A stretch of DNA of 64,000 bases, from the NCBI GenBank assembly GCA_963798075.1, contig CAWCRU010000025.1, forward strand, positions 11,338-75,337, in the 5' to 3' direction. The number at the start of each line of letters is the position of its first letter. Positions within the stretch are counted from its first letter, which is position 1. Positions 36,829 to 45,507 of the stretch are shown in pieces. Under the pieces are notes generated by a model. That model did no database searches. It was not told the DNA's origin and saw nothing but the letters and a program-made list of their open reading frames with translations. The position numbers and the translations under genes were made by a program. Source of the DNA: DATAOG01 sp963798075 (lineage in GTDB: Bacteria; Pseudomonadota; Alphaproteobacteria; Geminicoccales; Geminicoccaceae).

Positions 36829-39117
36829 CTAGTTGACGTAATACTTGCGGTAGTAGCCTTGGTAGTAGCCCGAGTCGGCATAGCCGTAGCGGGAGTGCTT
36901 CTTGACATCGACCCGCGCCAGCACGATGCCGGCGATGTCGGCGCCGGCGTCGATCATCTGGCGAATGCCGGCCAGCGCCACGTTGCGCGGGGTCTGTTCC
37001 CAGCGGATCACGTAGACCGACTTGTCGACGATGCCGGACAGCGTGAAGCTGTCGGAGACCGCGGCCACCGGCGGCGTGTCGATGATCACGAGATCATAGT
37101 AGGCGGCCATTTCCTCGAGCAGGATCTTCATGGTCGCGGAGCGGAACAGGTCGGGGGGGCTCACCACGCCGATGCCGGCCGGCAGGAAGTCGAGCCCGGA
37201 CTTCTCGTCGCGCTTGATCGCGGCTTCCGGATTGGCGCGCCCGGTCAGAACTTCGGAGAGGCCGTTCTGGTTGGGCAGGCCGATCACCTCGTGCAGGCGC
37301 GGACGGCGCAGGTCGGCGTCGATCAGGATCACCTTGAGGCCGGAGCGCGCCGACTGGCGGGCGAGCGATGCGGCGATCGTGGATTTGCCCTCGAGCGGCA
37401 CCGAGGAGGTGATCAGGATCGTCTTGGGCGGATGCTCGCCATCGGTCAGGAACAGGCTCGTGCGGATCCGCTGCAAGGCCTCGGCATAGGCCGAGTTGGG
37501 CTTTTGCAGGATGTAGTCCTCGGCCGGGATGCCCTGGGTCTCGCGCCGGCTGAGGTCGGGCACCAGGGCCAGCGCGCGCACCCCGAGTGCCGCCTGGATC
37601 TCGTCGGCGCTGCGGAAGCCGTAGTCGGAATCCCAGCGCTCGACGACGAACACCAGGAGCACGCCCAGCACCAGCGAACCGGCGAAGGCGATCAGCATGA
37701 TCAGCACGGTCCTCGGATGCGACGGCGAGATCGGGACGTCGGCGGCGGACAGGACCTTGGCGTCGGCCTCCGCCAGCCCCTGCTGCTCGACGATCTCGCG
37801 GAAGCGGGTCAGGAAAGTCTGAAACAGCTCGCGATTGGTGTCGGCCTCGCGAGTGAGGTCGCGCAGCTCGACCCCGGCCAGATCGACGCGGGCGGCGTTG
37901 CCCTGCAGCTTGGCCATGCTGTTGGTCAGCTCCTGCTCGCGCGCCTTGGCGACCGCGACCTCGTTGATGTCGTCCTGGAGGATCCGCTGCACCTCGTCCT
38001 GCATCTTGTCGCGAACGCTCTTGATCTCGGCCCGGGTGTCGACCATCTGCGGGTGGTTCTCGCCGTAGATGGCCCCCATCTGCGACAATTGCCGGATCAG
38101 CTCGGTCTCCTGCTCCCTGAGGCTGGTCATCAGTGGCGAGGTCAGGACCAGCGCCGCCGCCGACACCCCGCCCGGGGAGTTGAGCATGCTCTTGGCCTGG
38201 CCGAGCCGCGCCTCCGACTCCGCCCGCTGCGCCTGAGCCAGCGCCAGCTGAGTGTTGAGCTGGAAGAACTGCAAGGTGATCGGGTTGTTCTGGTCGGTGG
38301 TGTCGACCAGGTTGTTCTTGGTCCGATACTCGACGATCTTGGCTTCCGCCTCGAGCACCTGGCCGCGCAGCTCTTCGATCCGCTTCGAGAGCCATTCGGT
38401 CGCCCGTTGCGCGGCGGCGTACTTCGCCTCGAGCTGGGTGACGAGGTACTCCTCGGCCAGCTTGTTGGCGATGTCGGCGGCCTTGGTCGGCTCCTCGGAC
38501 GAGAAGGCCAGCGAAATCACGTAGGAGCGCCCGACCTGGGCGGCGTCGATTCAACTCCCGACCGCACCGATGACGCGGTTCAACTCGACCGCGGCCGGGT
38601 CGAGCTTCGTCGCCGCCGCGTCGGGTTCGGCGGTCTGCGACCCGTGCAGCGCCGCCAGCCATTCCTGGGGGATATATTGCAGGGGGTTGATGATCTGCAG
38701 GAAGGACGGCTCGCTGCCGTCGTTGAGCAGGGTCGGATTGAACTCCGGATCGTCGACCAGATTGAGCTCCTCGACGTTCCGGCGCAGGAAGGCAGGCGAG
38801 ATCAACAGCTGGAGCTCGCTCTCCATGGTCGCCGGATCGGCCACCATGTCGTCGACCACGCCGTCGATGTTGACGACCTTGGAGTCCCGGTTTTGGATGT
38901 GGATCAAGGCCGTGGCGGTGTACAGCGGCGTCTCGTGACGGGCGTAGGCGAACGCCCCCCCGGTGAGCACGACGATGGTGGCCAGCAGCAGGAACTTGCG
39001 CCGCCTGAGCGCCCGCCATAGCTCGCGCAGGTTCAGCTCCTCGCTCGCGCTCGCGCTCGTACCACCAACGTTGGCCTCCGAACTGGCGCCGATCAGTCGT
39101 AGAGCCTCGTTCGCCAT
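36829..39117 (-). CDS. Wzc-type exopolysaccharide chain-length determinant / tyrosine autokinase, with in-frame TGA
   Basis: A 762-codon polysaccharide co-polymerase fused to a bacterial tyrosine kinase. Codons ~20-190 are the Wzz domain with the first membrane helix (FLLLATIVVLTGGAFAYA). A coiled-coil periplasmic region and a second membrane helix near codon 460 follow. The kinase has Walker A SSVPLEGKSTIA, Walker A' LIDADLRRPRL and Walker B VIIDTPP, and a C-terminal tyrosine cluster (YADSGYYQGYYRKYY) for autophosphorylation. Codon 189 is TGA (38551-38553) in the middle of the Wzz domain. The same frame continues with the expected VGRSYVISLAFSSEEP, and CGA (Arg) to TGA is the simplest change. 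Either a nonsense mutation or a base-call error is possible. The kinase part could restart at GTG 38520. Confidence 0.9.
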
Positions 39118-39699
39118 GCTATTGAACCTTCACCTGAACCTTCACCTGGGACCTGGGCCAGAACCGGCTTGCCTGCCCGCACCGGAACACCCTGGCAGCG
39201 TCCGCCGCCACCGAGGGCCGGCCGAGGCATGCCAATCGACGGCGGCGCGCCCCGGCGCTCGAAGACGGCGCCCGCCGGTGGCTCGTGCCAAGGGGACGGA
39301 GGTAGCAGGACGGCAGAATGACAACCACGAACTCGCGCCGTCAAGAGCCGTATCGAGGCCAGACGCCCGAATCGAGTGCACCGAGGGGTGCGGTCTGGCG
39401 ATTCGACCGCCGCGCCGCTCTCGGACGGGAACTATTATCAACGACCGCTTCCTTCGTTGCCCTGGCGCCCGCGTGGGGCCGACCGAGCTCAGCATTCACC
39501 AGCACCATCCATAGTATGCAACCGCTGAGAATACCATAGATATGCTTAACGCGTCGAGGTGCCGTTCGGGCTACCTCGATCCCGTCCGGTCTCCCGGCGC
39601 CGGCGCCAGCCTGAGCGAGGCTATCACGGCGCCCGCGCGGCAAGCAAGCGCCGCACCCTTGCCCGACAGTCGATCGAGCCCCGTCCGCAACCGCCCCGT
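39118..39699. other. 582-base intergenic region upstream of the Wzc gene
   Basis: No gene is supported here. The right half ends the peptide ABC permease operon (stop at 39700); the left half must contain the Wzc promoter and leader. The segment 39400-39560 is visibly less G+C-rich than its surroundings, as expected for a promoter region. Open frames across it are short and lack family features. Confidence 0.5.
39124..39147 (-). repeat. Tandem 12-bp duplication covering the Wzc ribosome-binding region
   Basis: GAACCTTCACCT occurs twice in tandem (39124-39135 and 39136-39147). On the coding strand this reads AGGTGAAGGTTC twice, ending six bases before the Wzc ATG. Each copy contains AGGTGAAGG-like Shine-Dalgarno sequence, so the initiation region is duplicated. 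Loss or gain of one unit could tune translation. Confidence 0.7.
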
Positions 39700-40653
39700 T
39701 CACGGCTCGCTCGCCCGCGGATCCATGGCGTCCTGCAGGCCGTCGCCGAGAAAGTTGAACGCGATCACGGTCGCGAAGATCAGCAGCCCCGGCTCGATCG
39801 CCAGCGCCGGCGCCTGCCCGATCAACTCCTGCGCGTTGGTCAGCATGTTGCCCCAGCTGGGGAGTGGCGGCTGGATGCCGAGGCCGAGAAAGCTCAGCAC
39901 CAACTCGGTCAGGATCACGTTGCCGACCGAGAGCGTCGTGGCGACGATGATCGGCGAGACCACATTCGGCAGGACGTGGCGCAGCATGATCCGGATCGGG
40001 CCAGCCCCTTGGGCGACCGCCGCCCGAATGAAGTCGCGCGCCCGTACCGAGAGGGTCGTGCCTCGCACCAGCCGGGCGACCGTGGTCCAGCCGACCAGGG
40101 CGACGATGACGAGGATGCGATAGAGGCTCGCGGCCTCCGAGCCCGCCAGCCCGGCGGGCAAGCCGAGCTTGGTCAGATCGACCGCGGCGAGCACGATCAG
40201 GAGCGGCAGGAGCGGCAGCGCGATCACGGCGTCGGTGAGCCGCATCAGGAGCGCGTCGGTCCGGCCACCGACATAGCCCGCGACCAGGCCGATCAGAGTG
40301 CCGAGCCCGGCGGCGGCGAGCGCGCCGACCAGTCCCACGAACAGCGAGATCCGGCCGCCGTACAGCAGGCGCAGCAGCAGATCGCGGCCGAGCTCGTCGG
40401 TGCCGAGCGGGTGGTCGCGGGCGGGCGCGGCGAAGCGGCCGAGCAGATCGACCGCATTCGGGTCGTGGCCGAGCCAGGCGGCAAAGAGCGGGGCAGCCAG
40501 ACTGGCGAGCGCGAGTGCCGCCAGCAGCAGGGCGCTCGCCAACGCAAGGCGGTGGCGCAGGAAGCGGCGCAGCACGAGCCGTCGCGGCCCCGCGCTCGGC
40601 CGCTCGGGGCCGCGGCGGGCCGCCCTCAGCACCGCACCCGCCTCAGTCTGCAT
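39700..40653 (-). CDS. ABC transporter permease, dipeptide/oligopeptide type (DppC-like)
   Basis: A 317-residue inner-membrane permease with an N-terminal OppC-type segment and about six transmembrane helices. Recognisable blocks are HPLGTDELGRDLLLRLLYGG (the DppC signature), RDFIRAAVAQGAGPIRIMLR (EAA loop contacting the ATPase) and LSFLGLGIQPPLPSWGNML near the C-terminus. It overlaps the upstream permease gene by about 11 bases and forms the transport channel with it. No DppD/DppF ATPase genes follow; the operon ends here. Confidence 0.92.
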   Translation of the reverse strand: MQTEAGAVLRAARRGPERPSAGPRRLVLRRFLRHRLALASALLLAALALASLAAPLFAAWLGHDPNAVDLLGRFAAPARDHPLGTDELGRDLLLRLLYGGRISLFVGLVGALAAAGLGTLIGLVAGYVGGRTDALLMRLTDAVIALPLLPLLIVLAAVDLTKLGLPAGLAGSEAASLYRILVIVALVGWTTVARLVRGTTLSVRARDFIRAAVAQGAGPIRIMLRHVLPNVVSPIIVATTLSVGNVILTELVLSFLGLGIQPPLPSWGNMLTNAQELIGQAPALAIEPGLLIFATVIAFNFLGDGLQDAMDPRASEP

Positions 40654-41599
40654 AGGAGATCCGCGGGTCGAGCCAGGCGTAGATCAGGTCGGCGCCAAGG
40701 TTGCTCGCCAAAGTCAAAAGCGTTGCGAACAGCAGGCCGACCAGCGCGAGGTTGAAGTCGTTGCCCATGATCGAATCGTAGATCAGCTTGCCCATGCCGA
40801 GGTAGGCGAACATGGTCTCGACGATCAGGGCGCCCGAGAACAACGCGCCGAAGTGCAGTGCGAGCACGGTCACGACCGGGATCATGGCGTTGCGCAGCGC
40901 GTGGCCGAGGACCACGCCGAGCGGCCCCAGGCCCTTGGCGCGGGCGGTCCGGATATAGTCCTGACGCAGCGTCTCGAGCATCGCGCTGCGCGTGAAGCGG
41001 AGCACGCTGCCGGCGGTCAGCGCGGTGAGCGTCAGCACCGGCAGAGCCAGATGCGCGAGGCGGTCGCCCAGGCGATCGACGCCGACGGTCTGCACGCCGC
41101 CCGCCGGCAGCCAGCCGAGCTCGACCGAGAACAAGAGGATCAGCAGCAGGGCGAGCCAAAAGGACGGCATCGAGATGCCGGCGAAGGCCATCAGATTGAG
41201 GCCGTAATCGAGGACGGTGCGGGGCTTCAGCGCGGCGACGATCCCGGCCGGCAGCGCGATCACCAGGGCAAGCGCGAAGCTCAGCCCCATCAGCAGGCAC
41301 GTATTGGCGAGCCGGGGCGGCAGGACCTCGAGCACCGGCCGCGCGTAGGCCCGCGAATAACCGAATTCGCCCGCCAATGCACTCCCGAGCCAGTGGCCGT
41401 AACGCTCGAGCAGCGGCCGGTCGAGGCCGTAGTCGGCCTTGAGGCGCGCGATGTCGGCCGAGGTGATCTGGGGATTGCCGCTCGCCATCAGATCGATCGG
41501 GTCGCCCGGCATCAGGCCGATCAGGCCATAGATCACGAACGACATCAGCAGCAGGACGAGCGCCGCCTCGACCAGGCGGTGGATCAGGTAGCGCAGCAA
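40643..41599 (-). CDS. ABC transporter permease, dipeptide/oligopeptide type (DppB-like)
   Basis: A 318-residue permease. It opens directly with the DppB-type first helix (LRYLIHRLVEAALVLLLMSF). PGDPIDLM and the ADYGLDRPLLERYGHWL segment are the standard N-terminal periplasmic features. The EAA loop is RQDYIRTARAKGLGPLGVVL. The start was placed at TTG 41599, because between the upstream stop (41619) and the first helix there is no ATG or GTG; the longer open frame is a shadow of the binding-protein gene. It pairs with the DppC-like protein. Confidence 0.9.
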   Translation of the reverse strand: MLRYLIHRLVEAALVLLLMSFVIYGLIGLMPGDPIDLMASGNPQITSADIARLKADYGLDRPLLERYGHWLGSALAGEFGYSRAYARPVLEVLPPRLANTCLLMGLSFALALVIALPAGIVAALKPRTVLDYGLNLMAFAGISMPSFWLALLLILLFSVELGWLPAGGVQTVGVDRLGDRLAHLALPVLTLTALTAGSVLRFTRSAMLETLRQDYIRTARAKGLGPLGVVLGHALRNAMIPVVTVLALHFGALFSGALIVETMFAYLGMGKLIYDSIMGNDFNLALVGLLFATLLTLASNLGADLIYAWLDPRISYAD

Positions 41600-41618
41600 G
41601 GGCCGGCGCCGGCCGGCC

Positions 41619-43283
41619 TCAGGCGGCCTTGGCCCGCCAGTGCTCGACCCAGAGCGTGCTCGGGTTCTGATGGCCGGTCGGCACCACGCCCTCGAGCCAG
41701 AGCGGCCAGATGTGCGGCTCGGAGCGGAAGTAGAGCGGCAGCGCCGGCAGCTCTTCGGCATAGATTTCCTGCAGGCGGTGCCACATCGCCTTGCGCTTGT
41801 CGCGGTCGAGCTCGCGCTCGATCGCATCGAGCAGCTTGTCCATCTCGGCGTTCTTGAAGCCGGTGTCGTTCTGCCCGGCCCAGCCGTTGGCGGCGGTCGG
41901 GATCTGGTCGGAATGCAGCGAGGTGCGCGGTACGTTCTCGGGTGCGCTGATCCAGGCGAACATCGTCATGGCGCTGTACTTGCGCTTGGTTACGGTCTCG
42001 CCGAAGAACACCCGGGCGGGCTCGTTGCGGATCCGGATGTCGACGCCGAGCCTCTTCCACTGGCTCTGCAGCACCTGCTCGACGAGCTCGCGGGTGCGGT
42101 TGCCGGCGGTGGTCATCAGCTCGAGGGTCAGCGGCTGGCCTTGGGCGTTGTGGCGGACGCCGCCGCTAAGATCGCTCCAGCCGGCGGCATCGAGCAGCGC
42201 GCCCGCAGCCGCCAGGTCCTCGTGGTACTTCGGCACGTCCTGGCTGTAGACCCAGTCGAGCGGGTTGACGGTGGTGTCGGCGACCGCCTGGCGGCCCTCG
42301 AACAGCTGCTGGCTCAGCGCCTCGCGGTCGAGCCCCATCAGCAACGCCTGGCGCACCCGGCGGTCGGCCAGGATCGGATTGTCGAGGTTGAGGTCGACGT
42401 GCTCGTAGACCAGGCTCGGCTTGTAGACGATCTGGTAGTCCTGGCCGTGACGCTTCTCGAAGGCGAGCGCCTGGTCGATGGTGAGGCCCAGCTCGCCCGC
42501 GATCATGTCGATGCCGCCCGAGAGCAGGTTGGCCTCGAGCGCGGCGGTGTTCTCGATCACCTTGACCACGATCCGGCGGAAATACGGCTCGTCGCCCCAC
42601 CAGGTCGGATTGGGCTCGAGCACCACGTAGGCGCCGCTCGAGACCTCGGTGATCCGATAGGGGCCGAAGTAGAGCCCCGGATTGGTCGTCTCGGTGTCGA
42701 AGGTCGTCCGCGTGCGATAGGCGGCCGGCTCGGCCTCGAACACCTTGCGCTCGAGATGCGCCGGCAGCAGCCGGAAGTCGTTGATGCCGTTGTAGTCGAA
42801 GGTCACCCGGTCGACGTGCATCACGAAGGTCTTGGCGTCGACCCGATCGATCGCCGTGATTCGCCGGTAGAGCTCGGCGTTGCTGATGCCGCTCGCCGGA
42901 TGGCGGCCGACCTCGTAGGTGAAGAGCACGTCGTCGGTGGTGACCGGGGTGCCGTCGCCCCAGCTGGCCGCGGGCTGGATGGTGTAGGTGAGCGCGATGC
43001 CGTCGCTGCCGTCGTCCTGCTTCTCGATCACGGCCTTGCCGTTCTCGAGCGTCGGCAGCTCGGTGCAGAGCATGCAGATCAGTTGCCAGCTCGCGTCGTA
43101 GGTCGTGAACGGCCGCTGCGCCATGCCCAGGATGTAGCTCTTGGCGGCCATGGCATCGATGTCGGGGTTGAAAGTCGAGGGGAACTGGGTGATCCCGATC
43201 ACGAGCTCGTCCTTGGCCGCGTGGGCGCTCCCCGGCAGGCCGAGGGGCAGCGTCAGGAGCAGGACCGCGAGCAGCCGGCGCAT
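41619..43283 (-). CDS. ABC transporter substrate-binding protein, family 5 (peptide/opine/nickel type)
   Basis: A 554-residue periplasmic binding protein. The signal peptide RRLLAVLLLTLPLGLPGSAHA ends near residue 22. The mature start DELVIGITQFPSTFNPDIDA and the EPNPTWWGDEPYF block are typical of SBP_bac_5. The C-terminal lobe has the LPLYFRSEPHIWPLW region. It binds peptides or similar organic solutes and feeds the two permeases encoded 20 bases downstream. ATG 43283 is preferred over ATG 43298 because it yields a standard signal peptide, though either may be used. It is divergent from the TRAP importer. Confidence 0.92.
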   Translation of the reverse strand: MRRLLAVLLLTLPLGLPGSAHAAKDELVIGITQFPSTFNPDIDAMAAKSYILGMAQRPFTTYDASWQLICMLCTELPTLENGKAVIEKQDDGSDGIALTYTIQPAASWGDGTPVTTDDVLFTYEVGRHPASGISNAELYRRITAIDRVDAKTFVMHVDRVTFDYNGINDFRLLPAHLERKVFEAEPAAYRTRTTFDTETTNPGLYFGPYRITEVSSGAYVVLEPNPTWWGDEPYFRRIVVKVIENTAALEANLLSGGIDMIAGELGLTIDQALAFEKRHGQDYQIVYKPSLVYEHVDLNLDNPILADRRVRQALLMGLDREALSQQLFEGRQAVADTTVNPLDWVYSQDVPKYHEDLAAAGALLDAAGWSDLSGGVRHNAQGQPLTLELMTTAGNRTRELVEQVLQSQWKRLGVDIRIRNEPARVFFGETVTKRKYSAMTMFAWISAPENVPRTSLHSDQIPTAANGWAGQNDTGFKNAEMDKLLDAIERELDRDKRKAMWHRLQEIYAEELPALPLYFRSEPHIWPLWLEGVVPTGHQNPSTLWVEHWRAKAA

Positions 43284-43590
43284 TCTCGTGTTCCTCACTG
43301 GCTCGTGTCCCTCACTGGAGGGACCGAACGGGTTGGCGGCTTAGATAGGGCGGACGGCGGCCGAACGCCAGGGTAGCGGTGGTCGCCGCGGGCGCCCTCG
43401 AAAGCTCCTCACCGCCGCTTCTCGGGCCGGCGCAAGACCGCGTCCGCCTGATCGGTCTGGCGGCCGGTGCGCGCCGCGCCGGTTTGACAGGCTTTCGGTT
43501 CTGGACCACTTTAGCCGGCATCTTGAGACAGGCGATGGGGCGGTGATCCGGCACCGGAGCGATCGGCCCGCGCGCAAGGGAGGTTCGACG

Positions 43591-44757
43591 ATGAGCAACG
43601 ACATGATCAAGCAACCGACTTCGGGCAGTCCGGCGGCGCCGGCACCCGCGCCCTCGCGGCGCAGGTTCCTCAAGGGCGCCGCGGTCACCGCCGCCGGCGC
43701 TACCGCGGCGCTCGCCGCGCCGAACATCTCGCGCGCGCAGACGGTATCCCTGAAGATGCAGGGCGCCTGGGCGCCCCAGGACATCCTGAACGAGTTCGCG
43801 ACCGACTACGTCGACCGGGTCAACGCCATGGGCGGCGGCCGGCTCAAGATCGAGTATCTGGTCTCGGGCTCGGTCGTGAAGGCGTTCAGCGTCTACGACG
43901 CGGTCAACGACGGCGTGCTCGACGCCGGCCACACCGTGCCGGCCTACGTCTACGGCAAGAACAAGGCGGCCTCGCTGTTCGGCACCGGCCCCTGTCTCGG
44001 CTGGGACGCCCATTCGGCGATCGCCTGGATCTACAACGGCGGCGGCGACGCGCTGCACACCGAGCTGATGCAGCAGATCCTGGGCTTCAACATCGTCAGC
44101 TTCTTCTCGACCCCGATGCCGCCGCAGCCGCTCGGCTGGTTCAAGAAGCCGGTCACGTCGATGGCCGACCTCCAGGGCATCAAGTACCGCACGGTCGGCC
44201 TCGCCACCGAGGTCATGCAGGCGATGGGCCTCGCCGTCACCCAGATCCCGGGCGGCGAGATCATCCCGGCGATGGAGCGCGGCGTGATCGACGCGTTCGA
44301 GTTCAACAACCCGACCTCGGACCGGCTGCTCGGCGCGCCCGACGTCGCCAAGCACTACATGCTCGGCAGCTATCACCAGGCCAACGAGTTCTTCGAGATC
44401 ATCTTCAACAAGAAGGTCTACGACGGCCTGGCTCCGGAGCAGCAGGCTATCCTGAAGCACGCCGCCGAAGCCGCCTCCTCGTCCACCTTGTGGAAGGCGT
44501 TCGACCGCTACTCCAAGGACCTCGACGCCCTCCAGACCGAGGACGGGGTCACGGTCCATCGCACGCCGCAGGACGTCTTTGCCGCCCAGCTCGACGCCTG
44601 GGACAAGGTGGTCGAGCAGCTGTCCGCCGATGCCTTCTTCGCGAAGGTGATCGCTTCGCAGAAGGACTGGGCGAAGCGGGTCGGCTATTATGTCCTGTTC
44701 AACAACGTCGACACCAAACTCGCCTATGAGCACTACTTCGGCGCGCTGACCCTGTAG
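43591..44757 (+). CDS. TRAP transporter substrate-binding protein (DctP family)
   Basis: A 388-residue periplasmic TRAP solute receptor. The N-terminus carries a twin-arginine signal (SRRRFLKGAAVTAAG), with cleavage expected after PNISRAQ near residue 50. The mature protein shows the family features VSGSVVKAFSVYDAVNDGVL, LQGIKYRTVGLATEVMQAMG (with the substrate-carboxylate-binding arginine region) and QIPGGEIIPAMERGVIDAFE. Substrates are typically organic or keto acids. ATG 43591 has AAGGGAGG upstream. It is followed by a strong hairpin and then by the two membrane subunits. Confidence 0.94.
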   Translation: MSNDMIKQPTSGSPAAPAPAPSRRRFLKGAAVTAAGATAALAAPNISRAQTVSLKMQGAWAPQDILNEFATDYVDRVNAMGGGRLKIEYLVSGSVVKAFSVYDAVNDGVLDAGHTVPAYVYGKNKAASLFGTGPCLGWDAHSAIAWIYNGGGDALHTELMQQILGFNIVSFFSTPMPPQPLGWFKKPVTSMADLQGIKYRTVGLATEVMQAMGLAVTQIPGGEIIPAMERGVIDAFEFNNPTSDRLLGAPDVAKHYMLGSYHQANEFFEIIFNKKVYDGLAPEQQAILKHAAEAASSSTLWKAFDRYSKDLDALQTEDGVTVHRTPQDVFAAQLDAWDKVVEQLSADAFFAKVIASQKDWAKRVGYYVLFNNVDTKLAYEHYFGALTL

Positions 44758-44774
44758 GCGGACTGGACCACCTC

Positions 44775-44806
44775 GGCAGACCAGCGACGGGGCAGACCAG
44801 CGACGG
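44775..44806. repeat. Two tandem 16-bp repeats before the dctP-dctQ hairpin
   Basis: GGCAGACCAGCGACGG occurs twice without a gap (44775-44790, 44791-44806), directly before the perfect hairpin. It is a local duplication in the intercistronic space. No function is evident, though it lengthens the spacer between the receptor gene and the permease genes. Confidence 0.85.
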
Positions 44807-44830
44807 GGCGGTGCCGGCCGGCACCGCCCC
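44805..44830 (+). terminator. Perfect 26-base hairpin between TRAP receptor and permease genes
   Basis: GGGGCGGTGCCGG (44805-44817) is followed at once by its exact complement CCGGCACCGCCCC (44818-44830), a 13-bp G+C-rich stem. There is no T-run after it, so it is not a complete intrinsic terminator. Stems in this position usually cause partial termination or protect the upstream mRNA, giving more receptor than membrane subunits. The structure is seen directly; the effect is inferred. Confidence 0.8.
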
Positions 44831-44889
44831 GCGTCATGAGCAGAGCGGGGCGCGCGCTCCCACCGTTCGGGGCGACATCGTTCGGGGAG

Positions 44890-45507
44890 ATGGGGACCGT
44901 GGACCGGTACCTGATGTTCATCGACCGGCTCAGCATGTGGATGGGCAAGGTGTTCGCCTGGTGCATCCTCATCCTGACCTTCGCCGTGTCCTATGAGGTC
45001 TTCGTGCGCTATGTCCTGCGCGACCCGACCTCGTGGGCCTACGACGTCAGCTACATCATGTATGGCGCCCTGTTCCTGATGGCGGGCGCCTACACCGTGT
45101 CGCGCGACGGCCACGTCCGCGGCGACGTCATCTACCGCCTGTGGCCGCAGCGCGTGCAGGCGATGATCGACCTCACGCTCTACCTGCTGTTCTTCTTCCC
45201 GGGCGTGAGCGCCCTGATCTATTCCGGCTTCACCTTCGCCCACATGTCGTGGCGCTACGGCGAGACCAGCGTCTACAGCCCGGCGAGCATCCCGGTCTAC
45301 CAGCTCAAGGCGCTGATCCCGATCGCCGGCGTAGTTCTCTTCCTGCAGGGGATCTCGGAGCTGGTCCGCTGCGTCCATTGCATCCGGGACGGCTACTGGC
45401 CGGCCCGCTATCACGACGTCGAGGAGCTGGAGTTGGCGATCCTGCATCACCAGGAGGACGAGATCGCGCTCGGTCACGCCGCGCCCGCGCCGGAGACGCC
45501 TCGATGA
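44890..45507 (+). CDS. TRAP transporter small permease (DctQ family)
   Basis: About 205 residues with four transmembrane helices: VFAWCILILTFAVSYEVFVR, YIMYGALFLMAGAY, MIDLTLYLLFFFPGVSALIY and the ALIPIAGVVLFLQGI region. The RYVLRDPTSWAYDVSYIMYG block is typical of DctQ. It associates with the large permease in the inner membrane. The start is uncertain: in-frame ATG 44836, ATG 44890 and GTG 44899 are possible, and GGGGAG is best spaced for the GTG. The stop overlaps the next ATG (ATGA). Confidence 0.9.
   Translation: MGTVDRYLMFIDRLSMWMGKVFAWCILILTFAVSYEVFVRYVLRDPTSWAYDVSYIMYGALFLMAGAYTVSRDGHVRGDVIYRLWPQRVQAMIDLTLYLLFFFPGVSALIYSGFTFAHMSWRYGETSVYSPASIPVYQLKALIPIAGVVLFLQGISELVRCVHCIRDGYWPARYHDVEELELAILHHQEDEIALGHAAPAPETPR

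Noticed and set aside
39341..39703. Small minus-strand gene between the Wzc and permease genes
   Set aside because: Several overlapping frames of similar length occur, none with a ribosome-binding site or recognisable domain.
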